In this document: positions 27,650-39,280 of the stretch, one piece after another
Numbering within the stretch: position 1 is the stretch's first letter
Layout of the letters: each line of letters opens with the position of its first letter
Assembly: GCA_030829985.1 (NCBI GenBank)
Contig: JAURNW010000013.1
Coordinates: forward strand, 100,066-164,065
DNA length: 64,000 bases
DNA from: Gammaproteobacteria bacterium
Lineage (GTDB): Bacteria > Pseudomonadota > Gammaproteobacteria > Eutrophobiales > Eutrophobiaceae
Direction of reading: 5' to 3'
Translations under genes and position numbers: made by a program
Notes under the pieces: generated by a model
Seen by the model: the letters and a program-made list of their open reading frames with translations, nothing else
What the model was told of the DNA's origin: nothing
Database searches by the model: none

Positions 27650-27689
27650 TGTATTATCTTTTGTTATTGACTGAAAAATTCGAATTCAT

Positions 27690-28463
27690 TTATCTTACAA
27701 TTCCACGTTGTGACATCGCAATGAATGAACGCATGACTTCTACTTCATTTGATTCAACAGCTAATTCTGACAATACCTGCAACGCATCTTTAAGTATTAA
27801 CCCATCTCTATAGATAGTTTTGTAAGCCTTGCGTAAAATATTTATTGTGGTTGAATCAAAACCATGCCTTTTTAGACCCTCACGGTTAAGGCCTGATGGT
27901 TTTGCTGAATTCCCTGAGACCAGGACATATGGTGGAACATCTTTAACGATTACAGACGAAATTGCTGAAAAACTATAGCTTCCTACACGACAAAATTGAT
28001 GCACACCTGTGAAACCACCAAGGATCACATAATCTTCAATTACTACATGTCCGGCTAAAGTGACATTGTTAGCAAAAACAACTTCATTTCCTATAATACA
28101 ATCATGTGCGATATGAACATAAGCCATGATCCAGTTATTATCTCCAATGAGGGTCTTACCTCCGCCTTCACCTGTACCACGATTTATAGATACAAATTCA
28201 CGAATAGTATTTCCCTCACCTATTTCCAGACGTGAGTTTTTTTCTTGCTTAAATTTTTTATCCTGGGGATCTTCACCAATCGAACAGTGATGAAATATTT
28301 TATTGTTGGGACCAATTTTGGTTGGGCCATTTATGACCACATGTGAACCAATTATCGAGCCTGATCCAATTGAGACATCCTGACCAATTATGGAATATGG
28401 TCCAATACTTACATCTGTACCAATAATAGCTTCAGGGTGAATTATGGCAGTCGAATGTATCAT
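27690..28463 (-). CDS. lpxA: UDP-N-acetylglucosamine acyltransferase
   Basis: 257 residues, a left-handed beta-helix made of hexapeptide repeats (IGPYSIIGQDVSIGSGSIIG and so on) with the catalytic His in AHDCIIG. The C-terminal helical part (GLNREGLKRHGFD) is typical of LpxA. First committed step of lipid A synthesis, adding a hydroxyacyl chain to UDP-GlcNAc. It begins 3 bp after fabZ. Confidence 0.97.
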   Translation of the reverse strand: MIHSTAIIHPEAIIGTDVSIGPYSIIGQDVSIGSGSIIGSHVVINGPTKIGPNNKIFHHCSIGEDPQDKKFKQEKNSRLEIGEGNTIREFVSINRGTGEGGGKTLIGDNNWIMAYVHIAHDCIIGNEVVFANNVTLAGHVVIEDYVILGGFTGVHQFCRVGSYSFSAISSVIVKDVPPYVLVSGNSAKPSGLNREGLKRHGFDSTTINILRKAYKTIYRDGLILKDALQVLSELAVESNEVEVMRSFIAMSQRGIVR

Positions 28464-28466
28464 GGA

Positions 28467-28922
28467 TTATTCCATGACTGTGGTTAAAATCTCTGCCGAT
28501 GTTACTAAATGTGAATCCACATGTGCAGAAGCATGAAACTTCCAAATATTTCTTTTTAGTGTAATAAAATTCACGTCCAGAATTAATTGGTCCCCTGGCA
28601 CTACTGGCCTTCTAAAACGAACCTTATCTACTCCTACTAAATAGAATAAGCTATCTTTGGAAAGCTTTCCTTCTTCAATACCTAATGTACCGAGTAAACC
28701 TGCGGCTTGTGCCATTGCCTCAATAATTAAAACACCAGGCATGACCGATTTATTGGGGAAGTGGCCCTGAAAAAACGGCTCATTGAATGTAATATTTTTT
28801 AATGCCTTTATAGATTGACCTTTTTCAACTTCAATAACTCGATCGATCAATAGAAATGGATATCGATGTGGTAATAGCGCCTGTATTTTTTCTATATCAA
28901 TCATTGTTGTAGTATCTTGCAT
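28467..28922 (-). CDS. fabZ: 3-hydroxyacyl-ACP dehydratase
   Basis: 151 residues with the hot-dog fold signature LLPHRYPFLLIDRV, catalytic His in QGHFPNKSVMPGV and Glu in LIIEAMAQAAGLL. It dehydrates hydroxyacyl-ACP in fatty acid elongation and competes with LpxA for hydroxymyristoyl-ACP, which explains its place between lpxD and lpxA. The start at 28922 overlaps no neighbour; the internal Met at residue 7 (MIDIEKIQ) is a possible alternative. Confidence 0.97.
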   Translation of the reverse strand: MQDTTTMIDIEKIQALLPHRYPFLLIDRVIEVEKGQSIKALKNITFNEPFFQGHFPNKSVMPGVLIIEAMAQAAGLLGTLGIEEGKLSKDSLFYLVGVDKVRFRRPVVPGDQLILDVNFITLKRNIWKFHASAHVDSHLVTSAEILTTVME

Positions 28923-28938
28923 AAATAATTTTCCATCC

Positions 28939-29943
28939 TTATTCCAATTTACTCATTATTTTTTTAAATAATTCATCCAGATTTTTATACCTGACCACAT
29001 TTCTTCTCCATACAGCATTATCCATTGCTGGCAATGCAGATGAATAAACTCCTGAGGATTTGATTGAATTTGCTACACCAGTCATACCGGTAATAATAAC
29101 ATCGTCTACAATGCTAATGTGCCCATTTAGACAACTGCCACCACCAATTTGGCATCTTTTGCCTAAAGTTACGCTACCCGCTACAGCTACGCACCCTGCA
29201 ATGGCCGTATTTTCACCAATTACAACGTTATGGCCAATTTGAACCTGATTATCAATTTTTACACCGGCACCGATAATGGTATCTTCAATCGCCCCTCTAT
29301 CTATCGTTGTGTTCGCACCAACTTCGACATTATCACCTATAAATACAGACCCCAATTGAGGAATTTTTAACCATGTCCCGTTTTCTTGTGCCAAGCCAAA
29401 TCCATCTGCACCAATCACCACACCAGGATGAAGAATAACTTTATCACCAATAACAACATCATGGCATAAAGTTACGTTTGCTATTAATGATGTGTTTGTG
29501 CCTATACAGACATTATCGGCAATGACACTGCCTGCGCCTATATGAGAATCCGCTTTTATGGTGACATTGTCACCAATAACAACATTTGCAGAAACAGAAA
29601 CTGTTTCATCGATAATACATTTCTGGCCAATTACTGCACTTTCGTGAATAAATCCTTGTTGTTTACACTTAGGATATAAGTAATTCACAATTTTGGCATA
29701 TGCCAAATAGGGGTCTTTACATACTAAAGAATTGGTAGGGCAATTCTTACTGTCCTCTTCAGTTAATATAACCGCAGAGGCTGCTGTTTTTGAAAGCAAA
29801 TGTGCGTAGTGTCTATTCGATAGAAACGTGATTTCACCATTCTTTGCCAGGCTCAGTGTATTAATAGAACTAATAATACAATCTGCATCACCAAATAACC
29901 TAGCTCCGCTTACTTGTGATAATTCTCCAAGTGAGGCTGGCAT
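28939..29943 (-). CDS. lpxD: UDP-3-O-acylglucosamine N-acyltransferase
   Basis: 334 residues. An N-terminal uridine-binding domain (about 1-100) leads to a hexapeptide-repeat beta-helix ([20 protein letters not shown] and onward) with the catalytic His in [16 protein letters not shown]. It adds the second acyl chain in lipid A synthesis. It follows skp by 25 bp and precedes fabZ by 16 bp in the canonical order. Confidence 0.97.
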   Translation of the reverse strand: MPASLGELSQVSGARLFGDADCIISSINTLSLAKNGEITFLSNRHYAHLLSKTAASAVILTEEDSKNCPTNSLVCKDPYLAYAKIVNYLYPKCKQQGFIHESAVIGQKCIIDETVSVSANVVIGDNVTIKADSHIGAGSVIADNVCIGTNTSLIANVTLCHDVVIGDKVILHPGVVIGADGFGLAQENGTWLKIPQLGSVFIGDNVEVGANTTIDRGAIEDTIIGAGVKIDNQVQIGHNVVIGENTAIAGCVAVAGSVTLGKRCQIGGGSCLNGHISIVDDVIITGMTGVANSIKSSGVYSSALPAMDNAVWRRNVVRYKNLDELFKKIMSKLE

Positions 29944-29968
29944 TAATCATTACTCGTTATTTATGTAT

Positions 29969-30499
29969 TTATTCCGAAGTGTTTACTTCCTTTTTTAAGT
30001 AATCAATGACAAGTCCACTTATATCTACTTTTGGACTGGCAAAAATTACACCCTCTCCTAATACAACATCAAAATTATTTTCTTTTGCAATTTTTTGTAT
30101 GGCTATAACAACACGTTTTTGAATTTTGCCAAACTCTTCATTTCGGCGAAAGTTAAAGTCTTCTCTAAATTCATCTTGATCACGTTTAAGATCACGTTGT
30201 TTTGCTACGATATCTCGTTCAAGCTTTGTCCGTTCCTGCTCACTCATAATGGCACGATCTTTATTGAACCTATCTTCAAGAGCCTTAAGCTTTTTTTGTT
30301 CAGCAAGTAACTGTTTATCACGAGGTGAGAATTCTTTCTCAAGCATTTTTATAGCTGCTTCAGCTTGTGGTGATTCTTGTAGAATACGCTGCGCATTGAC
30401 TGCACCAATTTTGAGCGCATCTTGTGCATATGACTGCGAAGAAAAAGCAAAAATAACGACAACGGTTGTAAATATTTTAAACAAGATATTCATTAACAT
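29969..30499 (-). CDS. skp: OmpH/Skp-family periplasmic chaperone
   Basis: 176 residues with a signal peptide ending SYAQ. The mature protein begins KIGAVNAQRILQESP and continues with a long charged coiled coil (about 55-130) that forms the tentacles of the trimeric chaperone, and ends with the beta-strand region FDVVLGEGVIFASPKVDIS. It keeps unfolded outer membrane proteins soluble between the Sec translocon and BamA. It lies 21 bp after bamA. Confidence 0.93.
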   Translation of the reverse strand: MLMNILFKIFTTVVVIFAFSSQSYAQDALKIGAVNAQRILQESPQAEAAIKMLEKEFSPRDKQLLAEQKKLKALEDRFNKDRAIMSEQERTKLERDIVAKQRDLKRDQDEFREDFNFRRNEEFGKIQKRVVIAIQKIAKENNFDVVLGEGVIFASPKVDISGLVIDYLKKEVNTSE

Positions 30500-30520
30500 T
30501 AAACTCCAAAATAACTAATA

Positions 30521-32824
30521 CTAAAATGATGTGCCAAAAGTGAATTGAAAATTCTGTATTTGATCTGTGCTTTTATCTCCAAATGGTGCGGCAAGACTGG
30601 CACTAATGGCACCGAAAGGAGAAATCCATATCGCACTCAAACCCGCAGAGTAACGCATTTCACCAAACGAAACATCCTCATTGGAACCGAATACATTACC
30701 TGCGTCGATGAAGGTAGTTAGCCGGACAGAATTTTTATATTCTGCTAAAAAAGGTACTGGTAATATTATTTCTGCATTGGCAATAATTCGAGTATCACCA
30801 CCCAATGCCCGGTTGGTATTATCTCTAGGTCCCAAGGTATTTTCTTCATACCCTCTAAGCGAACGTGGACCACCAGCATAAAAGTTTTCGAAAAAAGGTA
30901 ATTCAGATGTATCACCGTAACTGTCGCCATAACCAAAGTCACCGCCTAGCGCCAGGATAAAATCACCTTGATAGAGATCTTTAAACCAGGTTGCCTCATA
31001 ATTTACCTTATAATACTCAAGCGAATTACCAAAACTAGGGACTGATACGGTCGCGCTTATACGCTGCAAAATACCTTTATCCGGCAATACAGCTTTATTA
31101 CGTGTATCGTATGCAAAATTCGCTGATAACTTTAAAATATCATATTGGTTACCATTTTTGTTCAAAAAATCATTAATTTGAAATGAGGTGGCTGCCTCTG
31201 TTTTAATTTGAGTGTTCGTATAACCAACGGCTGTACCTATCGTATTGTATTCTGTGACAGGCAGGGAAAATGCGAGAGTGGCACCGTACTCTTTTGTTTC
31301 AAAAAGTGCGAGATTGGATTCCGCAGCATTTGTTTCGCGATAAAATACGTCATAAGCACTACCTATTCCATCATCTGTAAAATATGGCGTTGAATAGCCC
31401 AAACCATATCGCGTATTAACGTCACTGTTATTGAATTGGAAATTTAACCGATTACCGGTACCTAGAATATTATTTTGAGAGATAGATGTATTAAAGATAA
31501 GCCCCTGTGTTTGTGAAAATCCGATACCAGCACCAAGCTGACCGCCAGAACGTTCTTCAACAGAGTAATTAATATCAACTTGATCAGTCGTCCCTGCAAC
31601 ACTAGGCGTTTCAACGTTCACTTCTTCAAAGAAACCTGTTCGTTGTAACCGTTGCTTACCTCTCTCAACCTGTGATGTTGATATCCATGCCCCTTCCTGT
31701 TGACGCATTTCTCTTCTCAGAACAACATCTTTAGTTTTCGCGTTTCCAGAAAAATTTATACGCCTGACATAAACTCGTTTACCCGGGTCGACGAAGAAGG
31801 TCATTGATACGGTTTTGTCTTCTGCATTAATATCAGGTATGGCGTTGACATTAGCAAACGAGTAGCCCTCTTGGCCTAATACATCTGTCAATGCTTTAGT
31901 ACTATCTGTTATTTTTTTACGTGAAAACAGATTGCCTGATTGAATAGATATTAATTCGAACACACTCTCTTCGGGAAGTAAGTAATCTCCAGCAAGCTTC
32001 ACCTCGCTTACAGAATATTGCTCACCCTCAGTTATATTAATAGTAATATATATGTCTTTCTTGTCGGGTGTAATCGAAACTTGAGTTGAATCTATGTTGA
32101 AATTCAGATAACCATCATCAAGATAAAAGGAACGCAAGGATTCAAGATCACCTGATAGTTTTTGTTTTGAATATTGGTCATTATTACTATAAAAAGATGT
32201 CCAGGTAGAAGTGCTCAATTTAAACTGTTTTAGAAGTTTCTTTTCTTCATATACAGTATTTCCAACTATATTTATTTTTTTAATCTTGGCTGCAAGTCCC
32301 TCTGAGACTTCGATTAATATGCCAGCACGATTATTATCAAGTTCAGTTACCGAAGAGTTTATCTTGACCCCGTATTTTCCATTTGCATAGTACTGACGCT
32401 GCAGTTCCAGTTCGACCTGGTCCAGAGTTGACTGAACAAACACCCTACCTTCAGCAAAACCAAATTGTTTAAGGTTTTCAAGAAGTTCATCTGTCTTGAT
32501 ATCATCATTACCTGACAGGGTGATTGAGCCGATGGAGGGACGTTCTTTGAAGATTAGAATCAGATTATTCCCATCTCTCTCCAGCTTAACATCTTCAAAA
32601 AAACCGGTTTTAAAGAGTGCCCTGACAGCTTCCGATGAGCGAGAATCATCAAAAGTATCTCCTACCTTCATAGGCAGGTAGTTGAACACAGTCCCAGGCG
32701 TAATCCGCTCTAATCCTTCAACACGAATATCCTGAATAACAAACTCTTGTGCTGCTTGCGATTGGGCAAGTAGAAAGAATGATAATATTAATACATAAAG
32801 TAATTTATAAACTTTAAATTGCAT
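30521..32824 (-). CDS. bamA: Outer membrane protein assembly factor BamA
   Basis: 767 residues, with signal peptide (ending SQAAQ), five POTRA domains starting FVIQDIRVEGLERITPGTVF, and a C-terminal 16-strand barrel. The lid-loop signature is present as GGPRSLRGYEENTLGPRD, and the protein ends in Phe. It inserts outer membrane proteins and is essential. It follows rseP directly, as in most proteobacteria, with 32 bp between. Confidence 0.97.
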   Translation of the reverse strand: MQFKVYKLLYVLILSFFLLAQSQAAQEFVIQDIRVEGLERITPGTVFNYLPMKVGDTFDDSRSSEAVRALFKTGFFEDVKLERDGNNLILIFKERPSIGSITLSGNDDIKTDELLENLKQFGFAEGRVFVQSTLDQVELELQRQYYANGKYGVKINSSVTELDNNRAGILIEVSEGLAAKIKKINIVGNTVYEEKKLLKQFKLSTSTWTSFYSNNDQYSKQKLSGDLESLRSFYLDDGYLNFNIDSTQVSITPDKKDIYITINITEGEQYSVSEVKLAGDYLLPEESVFELISIQSGNLFSRKKITDSTKALTDVLGQEGYSFANVNAIPDINAEDKTVSMTFFVDPGKRVYVRRINFSGNAKTKDVVLRREMRQQEGAWISTSQVERGKQRLQRTGFFEEVNVETPSVAGTTDQVDINYSVEERSGGQLGAGIGFSQTQGLIFNTSISQNNILGTGNRLNFQFNNSDVNTRYGLGYSTPYFTDDGIGSAYDVFYRETNAAESNLALFETKEYGATLAFSLPVTEYNTIGTAVGYTNTQIKTEAATSFQINDFLNKNGNQYDILKLSANFAYDTRNKAVLPDKGILQRISATVSVPSFGNSLEYYKVNYEATWFKDLYQGDFILALGGDFGYGDSYGDTSELPFFENFYAGGPRSLRGYEENTLGPRDNTNRALGGDTRIIANAEIILPVPFLAEYKNSVRLTTFIDAGNVFGSNEDVSFGEMRYSAGLSAIWISPFGAISASLAAPFGDKSTDQIQNFQFTFGTSF

Positions 32825-32856
32825 ATGATTGTTATTTATTTTATTTTTATAATTAA

Positions 32857-34221
32857 CTATCCAAATAAACGGATAATATCGTTATAGAATGCAATGCTCA
32901 TTAGCCCTAACAACAAGACCATCCCTACTTGTTGCCCCAAAATTTGTATGCTCTCTGAGACCGGTTTTCCAATTGCCAATTCTACAATGTAATACATTAA
33001 GTGTCCGCCATCCAGCAACGGAACTGGTAATAAATTAAGCACTCCCAAGCTAACACTTACTATGGCCATAAAACTTAAAAAAGCAAGCAGGCCTATTCCA
33101 GCGGACTGCCCGGCATATTGTGCGATACTAATTGGACCACTCAGGTTTTTCACTGATGCCTCACCGACAATCATTCTACCAAGTACTCGAAGAGTTAGCA
33201 CTGACATTTCCCAAGTCTTTTTTATTGACTTAAAAAAAGCTTGCGGCAAAGCATATGATTCAATTACAAAATAGGAATCAAACAGACCTTCCGGGGCAAA
33301 TGCCGCCGCACCAATACGCCCTGTTTTTTTGCCTTGACTACCTATGCTATCCGGAGTTACATCAATGACAACGATGTTGTCTTCACGTAATACTTCAAGT
33401 CGTAGTTTTTTCCCGGGGCTGTTTCTTATGAGTTCAACCCATTCACCCCATGTTTTGATTGGGAAGCCATCAACACTGATTATTTCATCGTGATTGAGTA
33501 ATCCACTCTTTTCTGCTGCGCCATCTGGCAGTATTTCTCCAACCACAGCAGGAAGGTTAAGTTCAATCACACTCAAACCTAAAGATTCCAGCAATTGACC
33601 TTCGGCCATGTCATCTATCGTTATTTTTGAAAGGTCAATTTCTATTCTCTGCTTTAAGCCATCATGATCAATAACATCTATATTAATAATGTCACGATTA
33701 ACCGTATGATTAACTAATGTATCTATGACCATAGACCATGTGAGAGTTTGGTCGCCATTTATTGCCAATATTTCCTGACCATACCTTAGTCCGGCACGAT
33801 CACTGATAGATGCGGGTTGTACTTCGCCTATTATGGGTTTTAAACCGTTTACCCCCACAACAAAAATTATACAGTAAGCAATAATAGCAAAGATAAAATT
33901 AAATACCGGGCCTGCAGAAACAATAGCAAACCTTTGCCATAGTGGTTTATAGTTGAATGAACGCGTCTTTTCTTCTTCTCTAACTTCACCTTCCCTTTCA
34001 TCAAGCATTTTCACATAACCACCTAATGGTAATGCGGCAATAACAAACTCGGTATTATCCTGGCTAAAGTGTTTTTTATACAGTGTCCGGCCAAAACCAA
34101 TCGAGAAGCGCAGAATTTTCACATCACAACGTCTGGCCACCCAGTAATGCCCAAATTCATGGAATGTAATCAGTACACCAAGCGCAATTATGAAAGCAAA
34201 AATAGATTGAATTATATCCAT
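32857..34221 (-). CDS. rseP: Site-2 protease RseP
   Basis: 454 residues. The zinc motif HEFGH is at 21-25, the third zinc ligand is in the C-terminal LLPVPLLDGGHLMYY, and two PDZ domains lie between (around IGEVQPASISDRAGL and VGEILPDGAAEKSGL). It cuts membrane-bound anti-sigma factors in the envelope stress response. Base 34221 is shared with the dxr stop, so the genes are coupled. Confidence 0.97.
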   Translation of the reverse strand: MDIIQSIFAFIIALGVLITFHEFGHYWVARRCDVKILRFSIGFGRTLYKKHFSQDNTEFVIAALPLGGYVKMLDEREGEVREEEKTRSFNYKPLWQRFAIVSAGPVFNFIFAIIAYCIIFVVGVNGLKPIIGEVQPASISDRAGLRYGQEILAINGDQTLTWSMVIDTLVNHTVNRDIINIDVIDHDGLKQRIEIDLSKITIDDMAEGQLLESLGLSVIELNLPAVVGEILPDGAAEKSGLLNHDEIISVDGFPIKTWGEWVELIRNSPGKKLRLEVLREDNIVVIDVTPDSIGSQGKKTGRIGAAAFAPEGLFDSYFVIESYALPQAFFKSIKKTWEMSVLTLRVLGRMIVGEASVKNLSGPISIAQYAGQSAGIGLLAFLSFMAIVSVSLGVLNLLPVPLLDGGHLMYYIVELAIGKPVSESIQILGQQVGMVLLLGLMSIAFYNDIIRLFG

Positions 34222-35402
34222 TATGCCGCCAAATCAACTGTAGTCGCCTTGGCGAGTTCTCTTGCTAATTTATCGTCATTAAGAATAACTTCAAGTGAGG
34301 TCGCATCGTTATACATAACTTTTTCCAGCACAGTCTCGATAACGTGTGCTATGTCAGTAAAACGAATACGTTTATGTAAAAATTCATTCACGGCGACTTC
34401 ATTCGCAGCATTCAGTATCGCGCTGCTTGTGCCACCTTGTTGCATCGCTTCACGTGCAAGTCTTAAGCAGGGAAAACGTTGTTCATCCGGTTTAACAAAA
34501 TCCAGATGCGCGATATCAAATAAATCAAGCCGTTCAACTCCCGCATCAATCCGCTCTGGCCAAGCTAGGCCATAAGCTATAGGAGTACGCATATCTGGAT
34601 TTCCTAATTGAGCCAGTACTGAGCCATCGCTATATTCGACCAAAGAATGTATGACGCTTTGCGGGTGTATAACCACCTGGATAAAATCAGCTTGAGTATG
34701 AAATAACCAGCAAGCCTCAATAACCTCCAGTCCTTTGTTCATCATTGTCGCTGAATCGACAGATATCTTCCTACCCATTACCCAATTTGGATGTGCACAA
34801 GCCTGATCAGGCGTCATTGCAGCAAGTTGTTCTAATGGTGTTGTACGAAAAGGACCTCCAGAAGCTGTCAGCAATATTTTTCTGACACCAACACCACTCA
34901 AACCTCTATTAAAGTCGGTCGGCATACATTGAAAAATTGCATTATGTTCACTATCAATAGGCAATAACTCTGCATTATTGTCCCGAATAGTGTCCATAAA
35001 CAGTTTACCAGACATGACAAGAGCTTCCTTGTTGGCTAGCAATACTCTTTTCCCCGAACGTGCCGCAGCTAATGTCGGTAAAAGACCTGCAGCGCCTACA
35101 ATTGCAGCCATTACATAATCAACCTCAGTGGATTCTACTGAGTTGATCAGCCCTTCTACGCCACTCAAAACTTTAATGTCAGGTGCTTTAATTTTTAATT
35201 CTTTTTCTAATTTCGAAGCAGACTCCTCATTCACCATCACCGCTATTTCAGGCGCATGCTTGATGCATTGCTCCAGAAGTAACGCAACATTAGTATTTGC
35301 AGTTAATGCTTTAACCTTATATTTATCCAGATGACGACTAATAACATCCAATGTATTGACGCCTATACTGCCAGTCGAACCTAAAACTGTTATACCTTTC
35401 AT
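34221..35402 (-). CDS. dxr: 1-deoxy-D-xylulose-5-phosphate reductoisomerase
   Basis: 393 residues with the NADPH motif [14 protein letters not shown] at the N-terminus, [11 protein letters not shown], the metal-binding [10 protein letters not shown] and the substrate loop segment [11 protein letters not shown]. It makes methylerythritol phosphate, the first dedicated step of the MEP isoprenoid route, and so feeds the undecaprenyl synthase encoded two genes away. The start overlaps the cdsA stop by 4 bp. Confidence 0.97.
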   Translation of the reverse strand: MKGITVLGSTGSIGVNTLDVISRHLDKYKVKALTANTNVALLLEQCIKHAPEIAVMVNEESASKLEKELKIKAPDIKVLSGVEGLINSVESTEVDYVMAAIVGAAGLLPTLAAARSGKRVLLANKEALVMSGKLFMDTIRDNNAELLPIDSEHNAIFQCMPTDFNRGLSGVGVRKILLTASGGPFRTTPLEQLAAMTPDQACAHPNWVMGRKISVDSATMMNKGLEVIEACWLFHTQADFIQVVIHPQSVIHSLVEYSDGSVLAQLGNPDMRTPIAYGLAWPERIDAGVERLDLFDIAHLDFVKPDEQRFPCLRLAREAMQQGGTSSAILNAANEVAVNEFLHKRIRFTDIAHVIETVLEKVMYNDATSLEVILNDDKLARELAKATTVDLAA

Positions 35403-36220
35403 GCACCGATTCCTAAATAAACAATACCACTCACAAATACCGGACCAGCAGCGGTTAAGCTATCAATCCGGTCCAGCACCCCACCATGACCGGGTAAAAT
35501 AGAACCACTATCTTTGATATTCGCTTCACGTTTGACCAAACTTTCCATCAAATCGCCAAATATTGAAATAAAAACGGTCATTATCGAGAGTCCAATAAAG
35601 GCTAAGCCAATACTTAATAACTGATTCGAAACAATAACATAAGCTAATGTAATAACAATCCCTGCAACAATACCGCCACAGCTACCTTCCCAGGTTTTAC
35701 CTGGGCTGACCCTGCTGGCAAGCCGTCGTTTACCCCATTTCTTACCGATAAAATAAGCTCCCGTATCTGCACCCCAAATAAGTAACATTAGAAACATCAA
35801 TAATGCGGCGCCGTTAGCCGAAAATCCTTTCAATATAGTTAAGCTTGCCCACATGGGTATTAACAATAGCAAACCTATTGTTAATAGAATCGGGACAGAT
35901 TTACTTAAAGTAATAGTTTGTCTTTGGTACATAACGACAAGAATAATAGCGATCAACCAATAAATTACGCCACAAACAATAACACTGTGATAAAGAGCAA
36001 TATTATCAAGCCAATATATGATAGCTAAAATCAATAGTGTAATAAGACTATAACCATATTTATATGGCTTGCTCAATTTGCACAAATCAGCCCATTCCCA
36101 GGCACCTATTCCAACAAAAACTGCAAACAACATTGCAAACCATTTTGTTTCAAATAGAAAAATAGCTACTACAACAAGTGGTATCAATATAAGCGCGGTA
36201 ATAATTCTTTGTTTAAGCAT
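35399..36220 (-). CDS. cdsA: Phosphatidate cytidylyltransferase
   Basis: 273 residues, about eight membrane helices, and the CDS family signature near the C-terminus ([29 protein letters not shown]), here split over residues about 225-255. It makes CDP-diacylglycerol, the precursor of all major phospholipids. It sits 6 bp after uppS and overlaps dxr by 4 bp. Confidence 0.96.
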   Translation of the reverse strand: MLKQRIITALILIPLVVVAIFLFETKWFAMLFAVFVGIGAWEWADLCKLSKPYKYGYSLITLLILAIIYWLDNIALYHSVIVCGVIYWLIAIILVVMYQRQTITLSKSVPILLTIGLLLLIPMWASLTILKGFSANGAALLMFLMLLIWGADTGAYFIGKKWGKRRLASRVSPGKTWEGSCGGIVAGIVITLAYVIVSNQLLSIGLAFIGLSIMTVFISIFGDLMESLVKREANIKDSGSILPGHGGVLDRIDSLTAAGPVFVSGIVYLGIGA

Positions 36221-36226
36221 ATTCGG

Positions 36227-36955
36227 TCATTGATTTTGAGTTTGTGCTACTTGTTCTGGTGTTTTGCCGAATCGTCTTTCTCTATTGGAAAACCAATCAA
36301 TTGCAAGTTCCAATTGAGTAGAGTCAAAATCCGGCCATAGGGTTTCAGTGAAGTAAAGTTCCGTATAGGCCGTTTGCCAAAGAAAATAATTGCTGATGCG
36401 TTGCTCCCCGCCAGTACGGATAAAAAGGTCGGGATCTTTGTGGTTTGCTAATGATAATTTACTTGCTACCTGCAATTCGTTGATTTCATCAATTGCCAAT
36501 GTATTCGACTTGATTTCACTGGCAACCGATTGCAGCGCCTGAATGATATCCCAGCGACCGCTGTAATTTGCGGCCACATTCAAACTCAAACCGTTATTGT
36601 TTATAGTTAATGATTCAGATTGATTGATTGAGTTTTGTAATTTGCTGCTGAATGCCGAACGATCACCAATGAATGTCACCTTGACATTATTCTTGTGCAA
36701 ATCTTCTACTTCTGACTCAAGTGCAGAAATAAACAAGTCCATTAATAAATCAACTTCTTTTTCGGGTCGTTGCCAGTTTTCTGTACTGAATGCAAAAACA
36801 GTTATCGCGTTTAATCTGAGTTTGACTGCGTGTTCTATTAACTTTCTCAAAGTTTTAACACCGGCACGATGTCCAGCAACACGTGGCAAACCTTTTGATT
36901 TAGCCCATCTACCGTTACCATCCATAATAATTGCAATATGTTCCGGTTTGGTCAT
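36227..36955 (-). CDS. uppS: Undecaprenyl diphosphate synthase
   Basis: 242 residues with the catalytic motif IIMDGNGRWAKS (D12), GHRAGV, FSTENWQRP, and the C-terminal RTGGEQRISNYFLWQTAYTE region. It builds the C55 lipid carrier for cell wall and LPS. It lies between frr (90 bp upstream) and cdsA in the canonical order. Confidence 0.97.
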   Translation of the reverse strand: MTKPEHIAIIMDGNGRWAKSKGLPRVAGHRAGVKTLRKLIEHAVKLRLNAITVFAFSTENWQRPEKEVDLLMDLFISALESEVEDLHKNNVKVTFIGDRSAFSSKLQNSINQSESLTINNNGLSLNVAANYSGRWDIIQALQSVASEIKSNTLAIDEINELQVASKLSLANHKDPDLFIRTGGEQRISNYFLWQTAYTELYFTETLWPDFDSTQLELAIDWFSNRERRFGKTPEQVAQTQNQ

Positions 36956-37045
36956 GGTGCGCTTCTCTGTCCTTAAGTAATGGGGCGTTTAATCAGAAAA
37001 AATACTTCAGGAATACAGAAAAAAGAATTTGTTTATCGGATAACA

Positions 37046-37603
37046 CTATATCTCAAGCATTTCTGCTTCTTTTTGTTCAAGGCTTTTATCAATTAAAGCT
37101 ATGTGTTCATCAGTGATTTTTTGAATACGTTCTTCTGCTTTATGATCGTCATCTTCGGTAATCATTTTCTCTTTGACTAACTCTTTGCAGGATGAATTTG
37201 CATCACGTCTTATATTTCGGATGGCAATACGCCCCTGTTCCGCTTCTGCACGGACGACTTTAATCAAATCCTTTCTTCTATCTTCCGTTAGTGGCGGTAG
37301 TGGTACACGAATGACTTCACCAGCCGTCACTGGGTTCAAACCAAGGTTTGCATTCATGATCGCCTTTTCGATATCCGGGATACTGGATTTCTCATACGCA
37401 TTTATGCCCAGTGTTCTGGCATCAACCACATTAATGCTGGCAACCTGATTTAATGGTGTATCTGAACCGTAATAATTTACTTTTACTTGCTCAAGAAGAC
37501 TGGGATGAGCGCGACCGGTTCTAATCTTGGCCATATCTGCTTTTAATGACTCAATACTCTTCAGCATCCGGTTTTTTGCATCGCTTATGATGTCTTCAAT
37601 CAT
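37046..37603 (-). CDS. frr: Ribosome recycling factor
   Basis: 185 residues, exactly the family length, with the three-helix-bundle segment [17 protein letters not shown] and the hinge region [17 protein letters not shown]. It splits post-termination ribosomes with EF-G. It follows pyrH by 17 bp. Confidence 0.98.
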   Translation of the reverse strand: MIEDIISDAKNRMLKSIESLKADMAKIRTGRAHPSLLEQVKVNYYGSDTPLNQVASINVVDARTLGINAYEKSSIPDIEKAIMNANLGLNPVTAGEVIRVPLPPLTEDRRKDLIKVVRAEAEQGRIAIRNIRRDANSSCKELVKEKMITEDDDHKAEERIQKITDEHIALIDKSLEQKEAEMLEI

Positions 37604-37620
37604 CTTATACGCTCCTAGAA

Positions 37621-38352
37621 CTAATTATTACTAACCAAAGTACCCTCGTTTTCGCCTCTGGCCGCATTTAACAGTGAACCCGGCTTGGTCATATCCAACA
37701 CCCTTAGCGGCATATGGTTATCCCGACAAAGGACAACAGCAGTCGTATCCATAACCCCCAGTTTTCGCTCGATTACTTCATCATAGTTTAATGATTCATA
37801 GCGAATTGCATCTTTATTTTTAACCGGATCGGAAGAATAGACACCATCGACTTTCGTTGCCTTGATTAACAATTCTGCCCCAAGTTCGATAGCACGGAGG
37901 CTAGCTGCAGAATCAGTTGTAAAGAAAGGATTTCCTGTGCCGGCGGCAAGAATAACAACACGCCCTTTTTCAAGATGTCGAACTGCTCTGCGTCGAATGT
38001 AATCTTCACATACCTGATTAATTTTAAGCGCTGACATCACTCTAGCATGCAATTGAACACGTTCCAGTGCGTCTTGCATCGCCAGTGAATTCATTATGGT
38101 TGCTAACATACCCATGTGATCTGCCGTAACACGATCAATCCCGGCAGCGGCCAATCCAGTCCCACGAAAGATGTTGCCGCCCCCTATTACAATCGCTATT
38201 TCGGCTCCTTGCTTACATAAATCTGCTATTTCATGGGCAAGTCGTTCTATAACTTTGGGGTCTATGCCATAGGCCTCATTCCCCATCAAAGCTTCACCAC
38301 TGAGTTTTAGCAAAACCCGTCTATATTCTAATGATTTGGACGGGGACGACAT
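37621..38352 (-). CDS. pyrH: UMP kinase
   Basis: 243 residues of the amino acid kinase fold: [11 protein letters not shown] at the N-terminus, [28 protein letters not shown] and ATKVDGVY. It converts UMP to UDP and is allosterically regulated. It follows tsf by 4 bp. Confidence 0.98.
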   Translation of the reverse strand: MSSPSKSLEYRRVLLKLSGEALMGNEAYGIDPKVIERLAHEIADLCKQGAEIAIVIGGGNIFRGTGLAAAGIDRVTADHMGMLATIMNSLAMQDALERVQLHARVMSALKINQVCEDYIRRRAVRHLEKGRVVILAAGTGNPFFTTDSAASLRAIELGAELLIKATKVDGVYSSDPVKNKDAIRYESLNYDEVIERKLGVMDTTAVVLCRDNHMPLRVLDMTKPGSLLNAARGENEGTLVSNN

Positions 38353-38356
38353 TTAG

Positions 38357-39226
38357 TTAAGCCCCTTTGGCCTGGGACATCACTTCTTCTGCAAAATTAT
38401 CTTCCTTCTTTTCAATTCCCTCACCAACCTCAAAACGAATAAAGGAGGTAACTGAAGCATTGGCAGACGTAAGTAATTTTTCTACCGTTTGATCCGGGTC
38501 TTTAACATACGGTTGTCCAAGCAAGGTAATCTCTTTAAGAAACTTTTTGATCCTGCCTGAAACCATTTTTTCGATAATGTCGGCAGGTTTGCCACTTTCT
38601 GCAGCCTGCGCAGAAAATATCTCTTTTTCTTTATCTAGAATATCCTGAGAAACCTGATCTTCACTGATACAAACCGGCTTGCTGGCAGCAATATGCATCG
38701 CCAGATCTTTAGCCAGGCCTTCATCACCACCATCCAATTCAACTATGACACCAATACGATTACCGTGTAGATAACTTCCGAGTTGCCCATCTGAGCTGCG
38801 CTTTTCATAACGTCTGACAGTGATTTTCTCACCCACTTTGGCAATTAATTGCTGATTAGCTTCTTCTAATGATTGATTAGCAACAGTCAAACTCATTAAT
38901 GAATCAACATCAGCCGGTGCCTGACTATCTATAGCATCCAGAACCATGTCAGCGAAGTTAAGAAAATTTTCATCTTTCGCTACAAAATCAGTTTCACAAT
39001 TGATTTCTAAAATAATGGCGTTATTTCCAGTTTGCTTGATTGTAATAATACCTTCCGCTGCAACTCGACCAGCTTTCTTGGCGGCATTTGCTGCACCAGA
39101 TTTACGCATTTCTTCAATTGCAGCTTCGATATCACCATCAGCCTCTTGCAAGGCTTTTTTACAATCCATCATGCCCGCGCCAGTACGTTCGCGGAGTTCT
39201 TTAACCAATGAGGCAGTAATTTGCAT
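38357..39226 (-). CDS. tsf: Elongation factor Ts
   Basis: 289 residues. The N-terminal UBA-like motif [19 protein letters not shown], the core [16 protein letters not shown] and the C-terminal [18 protein letters not shown] are all present. It is the nucleotide exchange factor for EF-Tu. It follows rpsB by 54 bp, the usual operon partner. Confidence 0.98.
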   Translation of the reverse strand: MQITASLVKELRERTGAGMMDCKKALQEADGDIEAAIEEMRKSGAANAAKKAGRVAAEGIITIKQTGNNAIILEINCETDFVAKDENFLNFADMVLDAIDSQAPADVDSLMSLTVANQSLEEANQQLIAKVGEKITVRRYEKRSSDGQLGSYLHGNRIGVIVELDGGDEGLAKDLAMHIAASKPVCISEDQVSQDILDKEKEIFSAQAAESGKPADIIEKMVSGRIKKFLKEITLLGQPYVKDPDQTVEKLLTSANASVTSFIRFEVGEGIEKKEDNFAEEVMSQAKGA

Positions 39227-39280
39227 CAGATATTCCTCTAACTATTCTTTAAAACCATGGATAACAGAATTTGATGTCTA